Part shown: positions 49,731-60,150 of the stretch, in pieces | Layout of the letters: each line of letters starts with the position of its first letter | Numbering within the stretch: the stretch's first letter is position 1 | Assembly: GCF_024790395.1 (NCBI RefSeq) | Contig: NZ_JAJISC010000004.1 | Span: 248,001 to 312,000 of the forward strand | Length of the DNA stretch: 64,000 nt | Source of the DNA: Halomonas dongshanensis | GTDB taxonomy: Bacteria > Pseudomonadota > Gammaproteobacteria > Pseudomonadales > Halomonadaceae | Direction of reading: 5' to 3' | The notes under the pieces: model-generated | Database searches by the model: none | Seen by the model: the letters and a program-made list of their open reading frames with translations, nothing else | Told to the model about the DNA's origin: nothing | Position numbers and translations under genes: made by a program

Positions 49731-52331
49731 ATGCATGCTGACGTAACGCCCGACCAGGAAGCCGAACGCCTCGCCGCGCTGCGGGAGCTTGCAATCCTCG
49801 ATACGCCGAGCGAAGCGGTCTTCGACCAGTTGACCCAACTTGCCTGCGAGCTTTTCGATGCGCCCATTGCGCTGATCTCACTGCTCGACGAGCATCGCCA
49901 GTGGTTCAAATCCCACGCCGGGCTCGGCGTTCGCGAAACGGCTCGTGAGAGCTCGTTCTGCGCCTATACCCTGGCGCACGGCGACACCCTAGTGGTCGAA
50001 AACACCCTCGAAGACGAGCGCTTCACAGCCAATCCCTTAGTCACCGACAAGCCCCACATGCGCTTCTACGCCGGTCACCCGCTGGTGCTCGACGATGGCG
50101 TGATGGTCGGTGCTCTCTGCGTGATCGATACCCAGCCACGTACCTTCGATGCGCGTGAAAGACGCCTGCTCGCGGGCCTGGCAGGTCAGGCCGAAGCACT
50201 TTTGCACCATCATAAGGTCGAGGCCGAGCTTACCACGACGGCCCAGCGCTTCGAGGCACTGTTCATCAAAAGCGCTACCGGTAAGGTCCGTATCGATCGC
50301 AGGGGCAACATCATTGCCATCAACCCTTTTGCGCTCAACCTGCTGGGGTATGCCACCGAGGAGCTCACGGGGCAAAGCGCGACGACGCTTGCACCGCCCG
50401 AATACGCGTCGCTCTATCACGAGGTCATCAGCGCCTACCTCTCAGGCCACAAGGTCCGCGCCATCGATCAGCGCCGCGAAATCGAAGTCCAACATCGCGA
50501 CGGGCGGCGCATTCCGGTGCATCTGACGCTCAACGCCATTCATAACGATCAGGGTGAGGTGATGGAGTTTCTCGGCGTCATCACCGATTTGACCGACGTC
50601 TACGCCGCTCAGCGCCGAATGCAGAAGGAGCAAAGCCTACTCAAGGTGCTGCACCAAGGCATTACCGACTACCAGGCGTTGATGTCCGGTGCCGGGCTTT
50701 GGACCTTCATGATGGAAGCTCTACGCGAACTGACCGATAGCGACTACGCCCTGATTGGTGAAGTCATTACCACACCCGAGCACAATGCGCTCAAGATCCA
50801 CGCCATCACCGATCTCTCTTGGAACGAAGAGTCGCGCCAGCTAATGGAGCAGCTACGTAGCGGCGACATGACCCTGACCAGCGAGAACACCCTGCTCGGA
50901 CGCGTCTATGCCCACGGCGAAGTGGTGATGACCGACGACGTCTACGGGCACCAGTATCGCGGCGGTTTTCCGCCCGGTCATCCGCGCCTGAACAACTATT
51001 TGGGCGTCCCCATCTATAGCGGCGCGCGGCTGATCGGCATGTACGCCATTGCCAACTGCCGCCAGCCTCTAAATCAGGCGCTAATCGACTGGCTACAGCC
51101 ATTTACCGACACATGCGCCCTGTTGATCAATCTCTATCGCCAAATGGCCGAGCGGGAAGAGGCCGCCCGCGCGCTCGAGCACGCCCGCGACCAAGCCGAA
51201 GCCGCCAACCGCGCTAAAAGCGAGTTTCTCTCCTCGATGAGCCACGAGCTGCGCACCCCGCTCAACGCCATCCTCGGTTTCTCCCAGCTGCTGGGCAACG
51301 CCAAGCGTTACCCTTTGGCCGAAAAACAGCAGCGCCAGGTCGCTCAGATCGAAAAAAGCGGCCAGCACCTGCTGAGCTTGATCAACGAAGTCCTCGATCT
51401 GGCCAAGATCGAAGCCGGGCGGCTTTCGCTCTCCATCGAGCCGCTGTCGCTGGCCAACGTCTTCGACGACGCCTGCGCCACGCTCGAAGCCACCGCTGAC
51501 GCGGCGGGTATCACCCTCACCTGCCACGCGCCACCCCAGGAGTGGATGATTGAGGCCGACTACACCCGTACCAAGCAGGTGCTGCTCAACCTGCTCTCCA
51601 ACGCGATCAAGTACAACCGCCCGCAGGGGCACATCGACCTGCGCGCCGAACGCCAGGGCGAGCGGCTATGTATCAGCGTCAGCGACACCGGCATGGGCAT
51701 CGATGCGCGCCACTTGAATGCGCTGTTCGAGCCGTTCAATCGCCTGGACGCCGAACACGGGCACATCGAGGGCACGGGCATCGGGCTCGCCATCACTCGC
51801 GAGCTGATCGAACGGATGGGCGGCGAGATCGGCGTCGAAAGCCGCGTGGGCCAAGGGTCTAGGTTCTATTTCACCCTGCCAGAAGCCTCCAACTCTGCGG
51901 CCAGCCGTGGCTGGCAAGCCACCGCCGATGACACGTTTGCGGCGCCAACGCAGCGGCGTACGTTGCTCTATATCGAAGATAATCCGGCCAACCAACGGCT
52001 GATGCAGGACATCATCGACGAGTTCGATGGCTATACCTTAAGCGTCGCCGCCAGCGCCGAAATGGGCCTTGAAATATTGCGCCACCAAACGCCCGATCTG
52101 GTCTTGATGGACATTCATCTGCCCGGCATGGACGGCTTTCGCGCCCTTACCGCCATTCGTCGCGAATATAGCCGCCAAGCGCTCCCCATCGTTGCGCTTT
52201 CGGCCAACGCCATGGAGAGTGATATCAAGCAAGGCGTCGCGGCAGGCTTCGATGCCTACCTCACCAAGCCGCTCGACATGGCCCAACTGCTGGCTACCCT
52301 GCGCCACTTTTTGCCCGCACCTTCGAGATAA
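49731..52331 (+). CDS. Hybrid sensor histidine kinase (GAF-PAS-GAF-HisKA-HATPase-REC)
   Basis: 866 residues, with no clear membrane segment. Order: N-terminal GAF (about 5-165), PAS (about 180-295, [21 protein letters not shown]), second GAF (about 320-475), dimerisation/phosphoacceptor domain with [15 protein letters not shown] (His505), an ATPase domain ([24 protein letters not shown]), and a C-terminal receiver ([11 protein letters not shown] ... [13 protein letters not shown], Asp794). Signals should be intracellular small molecules or redox cues. It lies four bases before the next gene, so it is co-transcribed with the EAL protein and the HexR-type regulator. Confidence 0.94.
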   Translation: MHADVTPDQEAERLAALRELAILDTPSEAVFDQLTQLACELFDAPIALISLLDEHRQWFKSHAGLGVRETARESSFCAYTLAHGDTLVVENTLEDERFTANPLVTDKPHMRFYAGHPLVLDDGVMVGALCVIDTQPRTFDARERRLLAGLAGQAEALLHHHKVEAELTTTAQRFEALFIKSATGKVRIDRRGNIIAINPFALNLLGYATEELTGQSATTLAPPEYASLYHEVISAYLSGHKVRAIDQRREIEVQHRDGRRIPVHLTLNAIHNDQGEVMEFLGVITDLTDVYAAQRRMQKEQSLLKVLHQGITDYQALMSGAGLWTFMMEALRELTDSDYALIGEVITTPEHNALKIHAITDLSWNEESRQLMEQLRSGDMTLTSENTLLGRVYAHGEVVMTDDVYGHQYRGGFPPGHPRLNNYLGVPIYSGARLIGMYAIANCRQPLNQALIDWLQPFTDTCALLINLYRQMAEREEAARALEHARDQAEAANRAKSEFLSSMSHELRTPLNAILGFSQLLGNAKRYPLAEKQQRQVAQIEKSGQHLLSLINEVLDLAKIEAGRLSLSIEPLSLANVFDDACATLEATADAAGITLTCHAPPQEWMIEADYTRTKQVLLNLLSNAIKYNRPQGHIDLRAERQGERLCISVSDTGMGIDARHLNALFEPFNRLDAEHGHIEGTGIGLAITRELIERMGGEIGVESRVGQGSRFYFTLPEASNSAASRGWQATADDTFAAPTQRRTLLYIEDNPANQRLMQDIIDEFDGYTLSVAASAEMGLEILRHQTPDLVLMDIHLPGMDGFRALTAIRREYSRQALPIVALSANAMESDIKQGVAAGFDAYLTKPLDMAQLLATLRHFLPAPSR

Positions 52332-52335
52332 CGAC

Positions 52336-54141
52336 ATGGATGTGACCGCAATGGACATGACCGAGCCACACCTACTCGTCGTCGATGACAACGCCGCCAA
52401 CGTCGAGCTAATGCTCGACCTGCTCGACGATCACGGCTTCGAAGACGTCATTGGTATCAACGACCCTTGCCAGGTAATGCCCCATTGCCTGATACGGCTA
52501 CCCGACCTGATCCTGCTCGACATTCGCATGCCGATCATGGATGGCTACGCGGTCATCGAACAGTTACAGAGCCTTCTCGGTGACAAGGCGCCGCCGATCA
52601 TCGTGCTTACCGCACAGATCGATGACGAGACGCGCCATCGCGCGCTGAAGATGGGTGTGCGCGACTTTTTGACCAAGCCGCTGAAGCATGACGAAGTCCT
52701 GCAGCGCATCCGCAATACGCTCAACGTCGAGCAGCGCTTTCGCCAGCGCGATGAAGAAGCCGTCACGCTTGCCCAGGTAGTCACCGAACGCACCCGCGAG
52801 CTCGATCGTCAGTCGCGTACCGACCCCGTCACTCAGCTACCCAACCGCCGGGGGTTGATTCAGCAGATCGAACAAGCGCCGCGAGCAGGCTATTTGGGCT
52901 TGCTGTTCATTGCCCTCGATGGCCTGGATGACACCATTCGCCTACACGGCTATCGCGTCACCGAATCGTTGATGCAGCAGCTCGGCGCTCGACTGTCCCT
53001 GGCGCTTGCCGAGCACGCCCAACAACGGCCAACCGAAGCACCTACGCTGGGGCTATGGGGCGGCAGCGAATTTCTCGTCGTTGCCCCCTGTAGCGCCTTG
53101 GCCGAGCTCGATGAACTTGCCGAGCAGGTGCTAGGCCACTTCGAGCACGACCAGGCGCTAGACGACTTGCTGCTACCCATCAAAGCGCGGATCGGTATCA
53201 GTTGGCACGTCGATGAAGCGCAAACGGCATGTGACGCCGAGCGCCTCGTGCATCAAGCGGCACTGGCTCTCCCCCAGCAAGCCGAGAACGCTATTCAACG
53301 CTATAGCGAACCCCTAGCCGAACAGCGTCTCGAGCGTCTGCGCTTGCAACAAGCGCTACGCGATGCTCACCTGCGCGGTGAAATGTGGCTCGCCTTCCAG
53401 CCCAAGCTGTGCATGCGAACGCACCGCATTATTGGTGCCGAAGCGTTGCTGCGCTGGGACCATCCGACGCTGGGCAGCGTCTCACCGGGGCTGTTTATTC
53501 CTCTGGCCGAAGCCAGCGGCGACATTCTCGCCATTGGCGAGTGGGTCATCGACGAGGCCCTCGCGCATATCCAACGCTGGCGCGCTCAGGGGCTACTGGG
53601 CGACGATTTCCATATCGCCGTCAACGTCGCGGCGCGTCAGTTGGCACGGCGAACCTTTGCCGAAGACCTACTCGCCCGCCTTAGCCAGCGCAACATTCCG
53701 CCGCGCTATTTGGCGCTTGAGGTCACCGAGTCAGGGCTTATGGGCGACATGAAAAATGCCATCCAGCAGCTTACCCTGCTTTCCGAGACGTGTATCGCCG
53801 TGGCGATCGACGACTTCGGCACAGGGCACTCTTCACTTGCCTATTTGAAAACGCTGCCGTTTTCGACGCTCAAGATCGACCGTTTCTTCGTCAAAGATCT
53901 CGAAGAGAACGACATTGATCGCCAACTGGCGCGCACCATCGTCCAACTCGCCCATAGCGTGGGGCGTGACGTCGTGGCCGAAGGCATCGAAACCGATGCC
54001 CAAGCCAACTACCTGCGCTCGATCGGCTGCGAAATGGCCCAAGGCTTTCTGTATGCCAGGCCCCTGCCCGCCGATGCGTTCACACAGTGGTGCGAGACGT
54101 GGACGCCTTCTGATCACCTTTCGACCCCGGAGACCCCCTAA
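52336..54141 (+). CDS. Response regulator with degenerate GGDEF and EAL domains (probable c-di-GMP phosphodiesterase)
   Basis: About 601 residues from [12 protein letters not shown] receiver domain ([14 protein letters not shown], Asp62 in [13 protein letters not shown]) is followed by a short coiled linker, a GGDEF domain with its active-site motif changed to GGSEF (about 242-246), and a C-terminal EAL domain. The EAL part looks catalytically competent: EALLRW (E369-A370-L371), [26 protein letters not shown] and EGIETDAQ. The protein should be phosphorylated by the kinase next door and lower c-di-GMP; the GGSEF module is probably a regulatory GTP-binding remnant. Longer frames upstream lie inside the kinase gene. 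It ends one base into the next ATG (TAATG). Confidence 0.92.
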   Translation: MDVTAMDMTEPHLLVVDDNAANVELMLDLLDDHGFEDVIGINDPCQVMPHCLIRLPDLILLDIRMPIMDGYAVIEQLQSLLGDKAPPIIVLTAQIDDETRHRALKMGVRDFLTKPLKHDEVLQRIRNTLNVEQRFRQRDEEAVTLAQVVTERTRELDRQSRTDPVTQLPNRRGLIQQIEQAPRAGYLGLLFIALDGLDDTIRLHGYRVTESLMQQLGARLSLALAEHAQQRPTEAPTLGLWGGSEFLVVAPCSALAELDELAEQVLGHFEHDQALDDLLLPIKARIGISWHVDEAQTACDAERLVHQAALALPQQAENAIQRYSEPLAEQRLERLRLQQALRDAHLRGEMWLAFQPKLCMRTHRIIGAEALLRWDHPTLGSVSPGLFIPLAEASGDILAIGEWVIDEALAHIQRWRAQGLLGDDFHIAVNVAARQLARRTFAEDLLARLSQRNIPPRYLALEVTESGLMGDMKNAIQQLTLLSETCIAVAIDDFGTGHSSLAYLKTLPFSTLKIDRFFVKDLEENDIDRQLARTIVQLAHSVGRDVVAEGIETDAQANYLRSIGCEMAQGFLYARPLPADAFTQWCETWTPSDHLSTPETP

Positions 54142-55082
54142 TGGCGCACGACCTGCTCGAACGCCTGCGCGAACGCCTGGAGGAGCTCAACCGCTCCGAG
54201 CGCAAGGTCGCCGATGTAATCCTCGCCGACCCTGCGGCTGCCACTAGCCTTAGCATCGCCAACCTGGCCAATGCCGCCAGCGTCAGCGAGCCCACGGTCA
54301 ATCGCTTTTGCCGCAACTTTGGCGCCAAGGGCTACCCCGATTTCAAGATCAAGCTGGCGCAGAGCCTGGCGGGCGGTACGCCCTACGTCACTCGTAACGT
54401 CGAGCCCGGCGATAACGCCGCGCAGTACACCAGCAAGATCTTCGGTGCCACCATTGCCGCTCTCGACGAAGCTCAGCGCCAGGTCGATATCGCAGCCGTC
54501 GAGCGTATGGTCGACTACCTTGCCCAGGCCAAACAGATTCACTTTTTCGGCCTCGGCACGTCAGGCGCCGTGGCTCAGGACGCCCAGCACAAGTTCTTTC
54601 GCTTCAACCTGCCGGTCAGCGTCTACATCGACGTTTTGATGCAGCGCATGGTTGCCGCCGCCTGCCATACCGGTGACGTGGTCGTGGTGATCTCCTACAC
54701 CGGGCGCACCCGAGAGTTGGTCGATATAGCACGCCTTGCCCGCCAAGCAGGGGCAGTGGTGCTCGGTATCACCGCGCCCGACTCGCCCATCGCCCGCGAG
54801 TGCACGGCAACGCTTGCCGTCGATACGCCGGAAGATACCGACCACTACATGCCAATGACCTCGAGAATGGTTCAGCTAACGCTGATCGACGCCCTGGCTA
54901 CCGGCGTCACATTGCGCCGTGGAGAGGATTTCCTACCTCATCTCAAGACGATCAAAGAGAGTTTGCGCGATACTCGCTTTCCGCCCGAAACGGCAAACAA
55001 AGCGAGCAGCGATGCAAGCCAAAAGGGCGCGCAAAAGAAAATCACACAGCGCAAGCGTGGGGCAGGAAAAGCCGCCCACTAA
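54141..55082 (+). CDS. RpiR/HexR-family transcriptional regulator
   Basis: 313 residues: an N-terminal helix-turn-helix ([40 protein letters not shown]) and a C-terminal SIS sugar-phosphate-binding domain ([43 protein letters not shown]). The C-terminal tail (about 285-313) is basic and low-complexity. HexR in related bacteria responds to 2-keto-3-deoxy-6-phosphogluconate and controls Entner-Doudoroff and gluconeogenic genes, none of which is adjacent here. It is translationally coupled to the EAL gene. Confidence 0.88.
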   Translation: MAHDLLERLRERLEELNRSERKVADVILADPAAATSLSIANLANAASVSEPTVNRFCRNFGAKGYPDFKIKLAQSLAGGTPYVTRNVEPGDNAAQYTSKIFGATIAALDEAQRQVDIAAVERMVDYLAQAKQIHFFGLGTSGAVAQDAQHKFFRFNLPVSVYIDVLMQRMVAAACHTGDVVVVISYTGRTRELVDIARLARQAGAVVLGITAPDSPIARECTATLAVDTPEDTDHYMPMTSRMVQLTLIDALATGVTLRRGEDFLPHLKTIKESLRDTRFPPETANKASSDASQKGAQKKITQRKRGAGKAAH

Positions 55083-55112
55083 GGGCGGCAAAGCGAACTG
55101 GATGGTCGTCGA

Positions 55113-55469
55113 TTAGTTCACCGCAGTGGTGACGGTGATCTCGACCTTGAGCTCGCTGGCGGGCATGGGGGCGCACACGCAGGTACGTGCGGGCGCATGA
55201 CCTTCGGGCACCCAGGCGTCCCATACGGCGTTCATGGCGGCGAAGTCTTCACCATGGCTGAGATAGATAGTGGCGCTAAGCAGCTGCTCGCGGCTAGAGC
55301 CGATCTCTTCGAGCAGCGCATCGACGCGCGCCAGCATGCTCTCGGTTTGCGCGGTGATATCGCCCTGGCGCGCCTCGGGCCCGGCGACCTGGCCGCACAG
55401 ATAGGCCACGCCCTGGTGAATCACGGCGCGGCTCATGCGGGCTTTGGTATCGTGGCGCTGAATGGTCAT
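55113..55469 (-). CDS. RidA family protein (reactive imine/enamine deaminase type)
   Basis: 118 residues from [24 protein letters not shown] upstream. The YjgF/YER057c/UK114 fold is indicated by [16 protein letters not shown] and by the C-terminal [22 protein letters not shown], containing the Arg that contacts substrate in this family. Canonical RidA hydrolyses 2-aminoacrylate from serine/threonine dehydratases; this variant belongs to a divergent subgroup. It is on the same strand as, and just downstream of, the Lrp-type regulator. The frame to 55547 is not needed. Confidence 0.88.
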   Translation of the reverse strand: MTIQRHDTKARMSRAVIHQGVAYLCGQVAGPEARQGDITAQTESMLARVDALLEEIGSSREQLLSATIYLSHGEDFAAMNAVWDAWVPEGHAPARTCVCAPMPASELKVEITVTTAVN

Positions 55470-55588
55470 GGCAAACCTCACTGGTTTTAGGAAAAAAGGC
55501 AGTGTAAACGCCTGCCTTAGCGCTGACCATATGGCGTTGCGAAACAAGGCGCCACGCCCGCTTACTTCACCGGCTTACTCGACCGGAC

Positions 55589-56068
55589 TTACTCTACAGG
55601 GATGGGGCGGCGCTCGAACACCCGGCGTAGTACGAAACTCGTGTGCGCGCCGGTCACGCCCTCGATCCGGTTGATCACGTGCAGCAGCAGGTGCTGATAG
55701 TCGTCCATGTCCCTGACCAGAATCTTGAGTTGAAAATCCGCCGACTGGCCGGTGATGATCAAGCACTCGATGACGTTGGGAATCTCGCGCACGTGGCGCT
55801 CGAAGTTATCGAAACGCTCGGGCGTATGCTGGTCCATGGCGATATGCAATAGCGCCATCAGCTGATAGCCCAAGGGGCGTGAGTCGACATCGGCGCGATA
55901 GCCGAGAATCAAGCCGTGCTCCTCTAGAGCACGCACCCGGCGCAGGCAGGGCGAAGGGGAAAGCCCAATGCGGTCAGCCAACTCTTGGTTGCTGATCCGC
56001 CCCTCCTGCTGGAGGATGGTGAGAATGTGGCGGTCAAATCGATCCAGCGTCAGTACGTCGGTCGCCAT
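55589..56068 (-). CDS. Lrp/AsnC family transcriptional regulator
   Basis: 159 residues from MATDVLTLDRFDRHILTILQQEGRISNQELADRIGLSPSPCLRRVRALEE, a typical Lrp helix-turn-helix, followed by the RAM amino-acid-binding domain (VIECLIITGQSADFQLKILVRDMDDYQHLLLH). It lies just upstream of ridA and divergent from leuA, so control of one or both is plausible. The global Lrp, if present, would be elsewhere. Confidence 0.92.
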   Translation of the reverse strand: MATDVLTLDRFDRHILTILQQEGRISNQELADRIGLSPSPCLRRVRALEEHGLILGYRADVDSRPLGYQLMALLHIAMDQHTPERFDNFERHVREIPNVIECLIITGQSADFQLKILVRDMDDYQHLLLHVINRIEGVTGAHTSFVLRRVFERRPIPVE

Positions 56069-56289
56069 TGCGCAGTTCCTGCTAAAAAATTTCAATCGGT
56101 CGGCACTATCTTCCAAATCATCGCCAAAGTAGCCGTTTTTCGCAACCATCTGCCACGGCGTTCGGCGTACACTGGCTACACTGCCAAAAGCAGACGAACC
56201 TTGAGCGGCACATCCCGCCGCGTCTGGTTGACCGGTTTCGCTACCCGTCGAGACCTTTCCCGATTACCGCTGACTTTCAGGATATCGAC
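56069..56289. other. Lrp-leuA divergent intergenic region
   Basis: 221 bases with no gene. A TACACT (about 56167-56172) is a possible -10 for leuA. No leucine-rich leader peptide or T-box was seen, so attenuation of leuA by a leader is unlikely; control by the adjacent Lrp-type regulator is possible. Confidence 0.35.
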
Positions 56290-57975
56290 ATGGCTGCCTT
56301 TGATCATCGCAAGTACCGCCCCGCGCCGCGCGTTCCCGCCTTCGACCGCCAATGGCCGGACCGCGACCTCGACCACGCTCCTATCTGGGTGAGCGAGGAC
56401 CTACGCGATGGCAACCAGGCGCTACTTGAACCGATGACCGTGGCGCAGAAGCAGCGCTTTTGGCATCAGATCATCAAGGTCGGTATCAAAGAGGTCATGG
56501 TTGGCTTTCCCTCCGCGAGCCAACCCGACTACGATTTCGTTCGCTGGCTGATCGAAGAGGATCAAATCCCCGACGACGTCACTATTGCCGTGCTGGTGCA
56601 GTGTCGCGAACACCTGATCGAAAAGACCTTCGAGTCTCTGGTGGGGGTGAAGCGTGCAATCATCCACCTCTACAACTCCACCTCGACGATTCAGCGCGAG
56701 CGCGTCTTCGAGATGGATCGCGCCGGTATCACCGATATCGCCGTTCAGGGCGCGACCTGGGTCAAGACCTACGCCGAGCGCTATCCAGACGTGGCCTGGC
56801 GTTTCCAATACTCGCCCGAAAGCTTCTCCAGCACCGAGATCGACTTTTCGATCGCCATCTGCGAGGCGGTGATGGACGTCTGGCAGCCGACGCCCGAGAA
56901 CAAGTGCATTCTCAACCTGCCAACCACGGTGGAGGTGGCAGGCCCGCATCATCACGCCGATCAGATCGAGTACTTCTGCCAGCACATCAAAAATCGCGAC
57001 AGCGTGATCATCTCGGTGCATACCCACAACGACCGCGGCGGCGCGGTGGCCTCGGCGGAGCTGGCGCTGCTGGCCGGTGCCGAGCGCGTCGAGGGCACGC
57101 TCTTGGGTAACGGCGAGCGTACCGGCAACATGGATATCGTCACCCTGGCGATGAACCTCTACAGCCAAGGGATCGATCCCGAACTCGATCTCTCCCAGCC
57201 CGACGAGATCATTCAGGTGGTCAACGACTGCACCGGGATCGCCATTCATCCGCGTCATCCGTGGATCGGCGAGATGGTCTACACCGCCTTCTCCGGCAGC
57301 CACCAGGACGCCATTCGCAAGTCGCTCAAAAAGCAGCGCCCCGACGAGCCCTGGCAGGTCGCTTACCTGCCCATCGACCCGCACGACATCGGCCGCGATT
57401 ACCAAGCGGTTATTCGCGTCAATAGCCAATCCGGCAAGGGCGGCATGGCGTTCTTGCTGGAGCGCGATTACGGCATCAATCTGCCGCGCTGGATGATGCT
57501 CGCCCTCGCGCCCCACGTGCAGCAGGAGAGCGAAAAGCGCGCAAGCGAATTGAGCAGCGCCGTCGTGCGCGACGTGCTCTTCGAGCGCTTTACCGTCGAG
57601 GCGCCGCTGACGCTTACCGACTACCGCTTGGCCAAGGGCACCGGTGAGACCCTCGAGATCACCCTGCGCCATAACGATGAAACTCTGCGCCTAAGCGGCA
57701 GCGGAAACGGCGCCATGTCGGCCTTTACCCAAGCCTGGGCGCGCCACTCGGGGCGTAGCATCAGTATTCTCGACTACAGTGAGCATTCGCTTGGCGGCGA
57801 TAGCGATGCCAATGCCATCGCCTTCGTCCAGCTCAACATCGACGGCCAGCGCATCTGCTCCGTGGCCGAGGATAGCGACACCGTTAGCGCCTCACTGAAG
57901 GCGCTGATCTCGGGCATCAACCAGTCCGGCGCCCATATCGGCGCCAAGCAGACAGCCACCGAGGTAACGGTCTGA
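56290..57975 (+). CDS. leuA: 2-isopropylmalate synthase
   Basis: 561 residues, the longer LeuA type 2 family common in actinobacteria and some proteobacteria (N-terminus KYRPAPRVPAFDRQWPDR). Active site: WVSEDLRDGNQAL, HTHNDRGGAVASAELALLAGAERVEGTLLGNGERTGN. The C-terminal regulatory domain (about 430-555, including HSLGGDSDANAIAF) is where leucine binds in characterised enzymes. AGGA lies before the ATG. It commits 2-oxoisovalerate to leucine. leuBCD are not next to it. Confidence 0.96.
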   Translation: MAAFDHRKYRPAPRVPAFDRQWPDRDLDHAPIWVSEDLRDGNQALLEPMTVAQKQRFWHQIIKVGIKEVMVGFPSASQPDYDFVRWLIEEDQIPDDVTIAVLVQCREHLIEKTFESLVGVKRAIIHLYNSTSTIQRERVFEMDRAGITDIAVQGATWVKTYAERYPDVAWRFQYSPESFSSTEIDFSIAICEAVMDVWQPTPENKCILNLPTTVEVAGPHHHADQIEYFCQHIKNRDSVIISVHTHNDRGGAVASAELALLAGAERVEGTLLGNGERTGNMDIVTLAMNLYSQGIDPELDLSQPDEIIQVVNDCTGIAIHPRHPWIGEMVYTAFSGSHQDAIRKSLKKQRPDEPWQVAYLPIDPHDIGRDYQAVIRVNSQSGKGGMAFLLERDYGINLPRWMMLALAPHVQQESEKRASELSSAVVRDVLFERFTVEAPLTLTDYRLAKGTGETLEITLRHNDETLRLSGSGNGAMSAFTQAWARHSGRSISILDYSEHSLGGDSDANAIAFVQLNIDGQRICSVAEDSDTVSASLKALISGINQSGAHIGAKQTATEVTV

Positions 57976-57986
57976 TCCACGCTATT

Positions 57987-58364
57987 TTGCCACTGCTGTT
58001 AGTCGCCGCCGGGGGAGCCCTCGGCGGCGTTTTGCGTGTTGCCCTGTCAAACGCCGTCGCGCGCCGGTTTCCGCCGCCCTTTCCCTGGGGCACGCTGGTA
58101 GTCAATTTAAGCGGCGCCTTCGTCGCGGGCGCTTGGCTTGGCCATCACGGTCTCCCTCAGGGGGAGGCTGACCTTGCTTGGCTGCTGGTCGTGGGTGGGC
58201 TGCTTGGCGGCTACACCACGGTCTCCTCGTTCAGCCTGCAAACGCTCGCACTATGGCAGCAGGGCAAAGGCGTCAAAGCGCTTTGCAATGGGGTTGCAAC
58301 GCTCTACGGCGGTCTACTGGCCGCCGCCTTGGGGGCAGCGCTTTTTGGTGGATTAACGCCATGA
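57987..58364 (+). CDS. crcB: Fluoride ion channel/CrcB protein, first copy
   Basis: 125 residues with four membrane segments. Fluc family motifs: AAGGALGGVLRVALS, WGTLVVNLSGAF and GGYTTVSSFSLQT, with the invariant Asn and the TTxSxF stretch. The start is uncertain: TTG at 57987 gives family-length protein, but GAGG (57961-57964) would fit a start at 57975, where only ATC lies in frame. The final ATGA couples it to the second copy. Fluc channels export fluoride. Confidence 0.88.
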   Translation: MPLLLVAAGGALGGVLRVALSNAVARRFPPPFPWGTLVVNLSGAFVAGAWLGHHGLPQGEADLAWLLVVGGLLGGYTTVSSFSLQTLALWQQGKGVKALCNGVATLYGGLLAAALGAALFGGLTP

Positions 58365-58771
58365 AGGGGGTGAATCGCGCTTTGGGAGGCCAGCTCAATC
58401 ACTATGCTGCCGTGGCAGCCGGTAGCGCGCTGGGAAGCGTGCTGCGCTACGGCGTCTCGCTTGCCTGCTTGGCCTTTGTCGGCAGCGGCTTTCCCTGGGC
58501 CACGCTTGGCGTGAATTTGCTCGGCTCCTGGCTGATCGCCTGGTGGGCAACGCGCGCCAGTGCCACGCCCGGCGGGTTTATCCAACGCTGGCAGAGCTTC
58601 GTGGTCGCCGGTTTCTGCGGCGGCTTCACGACCTTTTCGCTGTTTAGCCTGGAGAGTCTTACGCTGCTCCAGACCCACGCACCCCTTACCGCTCTGGCCT
58701 ACTTTCTTCTTACCCCACCGCTTTGGCTTGCCTTTGCCGCTTGGGGCGCGCAGGTGGCTCGGCGCTCTTAG
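58361..58771 (+). CDS. crcB: Fluoride ion channel/CrcB protein, second copy
   Basis: 136 residues from MKGVNRALGGQLNHYA. Same fold: AAGSALGSVLRYGVSL, PWATLGVNLLGSWLIAW and GFCGGFTTFSLFSLESL. It overlaps the first copy by four bases (ATGA). The pair diverges in sequence, which is typical of heterodimeric Fluc subunits with opposite membrane orientation. Confidence 0.9.
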   Translation: MKGVNRALGGQLNHYAAVAAGSALGSVLRYGVSLACLAFVGSGFPWATLGVNLLGSWLIAWWATRASATPGGFIQRWQSFVVAGFCGGFTTFSLFSLESLTLLQTHAPLTALAYFLLTPPLWLAFAAWGAQVARRS

Positions 58772-58989
58772 GTAGACGCCTTCTCACGGACTCGTATCTG
58801 CCCACGCCCGTTGACATCGGCATTGTTTCAAGTCGTCACCTTTTAAAAACTTGATAGCCTGCTAATATATTTTCTGACACGTAAACGTCTCATGCGTGCC
58901 CGGCGAGTCCTAACGGTACCCTGGGTTTTTCCCATGCCACCGTCGACGGCTCGTGAACCCACAGAGCAGGCACAACGGAGGTAACTGGC

Positions 58990-60150
58990 TTGGAAAACAC
59001 AGCGCTGTCACATCACCATCGCTTCTTCGACGAGCACTCCTCTTCTTATCGCTTCATTGCCGATCTGCTAGCCAAGGCAGATATTCAGATCGACGGCGAA
59101 CGCGCCTGGGATATTCAGTTGATGGCCCCGGGCGTTATCGAAAATGCTCTGGCGCGAGGAAACCTCGGCCTCGGCGAGAGCTATATCGAAGGCCACTGGG
59201 AGGCCGAACGGCTCGACGACTTTTTCTATCGTCTTTTGAACGCGCGCCTGCCCGAGCAGGTAAATACCGGAAAGCTGATTTACCACGCGCTTGCCACGCG
59301 CCTGCTCAACCGTCAGAGCCTCAAACGCGCTTGGCGCGTGGGTGAAGCTCATTACGACCTGGGCAACGACTTCTACGCCGCCATGCTTGATCGACGCATG
59401 ACCTACACTTGCGGCTACTGGCGCGAGGCGACGACGCTAGACGCCGCGCAAGAGGCCAAGCTCGACTTGATATGCCGCAAGATCGGCCTTGAGCCCGGTA
59501 TGCGCGTGCTCGATATCGGCTGTGGTTGGGGCAGCTTCATGGCCTATGCCGCCGAGCACTACGGCGTGGAGTGCGTGGGACTGACGATTTCGCGCGAACA
59601 GGCAGAGTATGGCAAGACGCTGATACACAAGGGCCTACCGGTCGAATTTCGGCTGCAGGACTACCGCCTGGAGAGCGAGCAGTTCGACCGGATCGTCAGC
59701 ATCGGCATGTTCGAGCACGTGGGGCATAAAAACTACCGCGACTTCATGGCGATGGCCCACCGCTGCCTGACCGAGGATGGTCTCTTTCTGCTCCACACCA
59801 TCGGCAAGAACGTTCGCGATACCCTGCCCGATCCATGGATCGACAAGTATATTTTCCCCAACGGTGAGCTGCCCTCGCTAACTCACGTAAGCGAGGCCAC
59901 CGATGGCCTTTTCATCACCGAAGACATGCATAACTTCGGCGCCGACTACGACCGCACGCTGATGGCCTGGTACGCCAACTTCGAGGCCGCTTGGCCGCGC
60001 TTTCGCGATCAGTTCGGCGACGCCTTCTATCGGATGTGGCGCTACTACCTGCTGAGCTGCGCGGGGGCGTTTCGCGCCCGGCATATTCAGCTTTGGCAGT
60101 TCGTGCTCAGCAAGCGTGGCGTCGCCGACGGCTACCACCGTATCAGCTAA
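58990..60150 (+). CDS. cfa: Cyclopropane-fatty-acyl-phospholipid synthase
   Basis: 386 residues starting at TTG with ACGGAGG just upstream, close to the 382 of E. coli Cfa. It methylates cis double bonds of membrane lipids with SAM. Motifs: AHYDLGNDFYAAMLD, the SAM loop LDIGCGWGSFMAYAAEHYG and SIGMFEHVGHKNYRDFM. The 219-bp upstream region has no gene, and its promoter is not obvious. The stop codon overlaps that of the next, converging gene by four bases. Confidence 0.95.
   Translation: MENTALSHHHRFFDEHSSSYRFIADLLAKADIQIDGERAWDIQLMAPGVIENALARGNLGLGESYIEGHWEAERLDDFFYRLLNARLPEQVNTGKLIYHALATRLLNRQSLKRAWRVGEAHYDLGNDFYAAMLDRRMTYTCGYWREATTLDAAQEAKLDLICRKIGLEPGMRVLDIGCGWGSFMAYAAEHYGVECVGLTISREQAEYGKTLIHKGLPVEFRLQDYRLESEQFDRIVSIGMFEHVGHKNYRDFMAMAHRCLTEDGLFLLHTIGKNVRDTLPDPWIDKYIFPNGELPSLTHVSEATDGLFITEDMHNFGADYDRTLMAWYANFEAAWPRFRDQFGDAFYRMWRYYLLSCAGAFRARHIQLWQFVLSKRGVADGYHRIS

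Noticed and set aside
56422..57672. 416-codon open frame antisense to leuA
   Set aside because: Shadow of leuA, which has full family motifs on the other strand.
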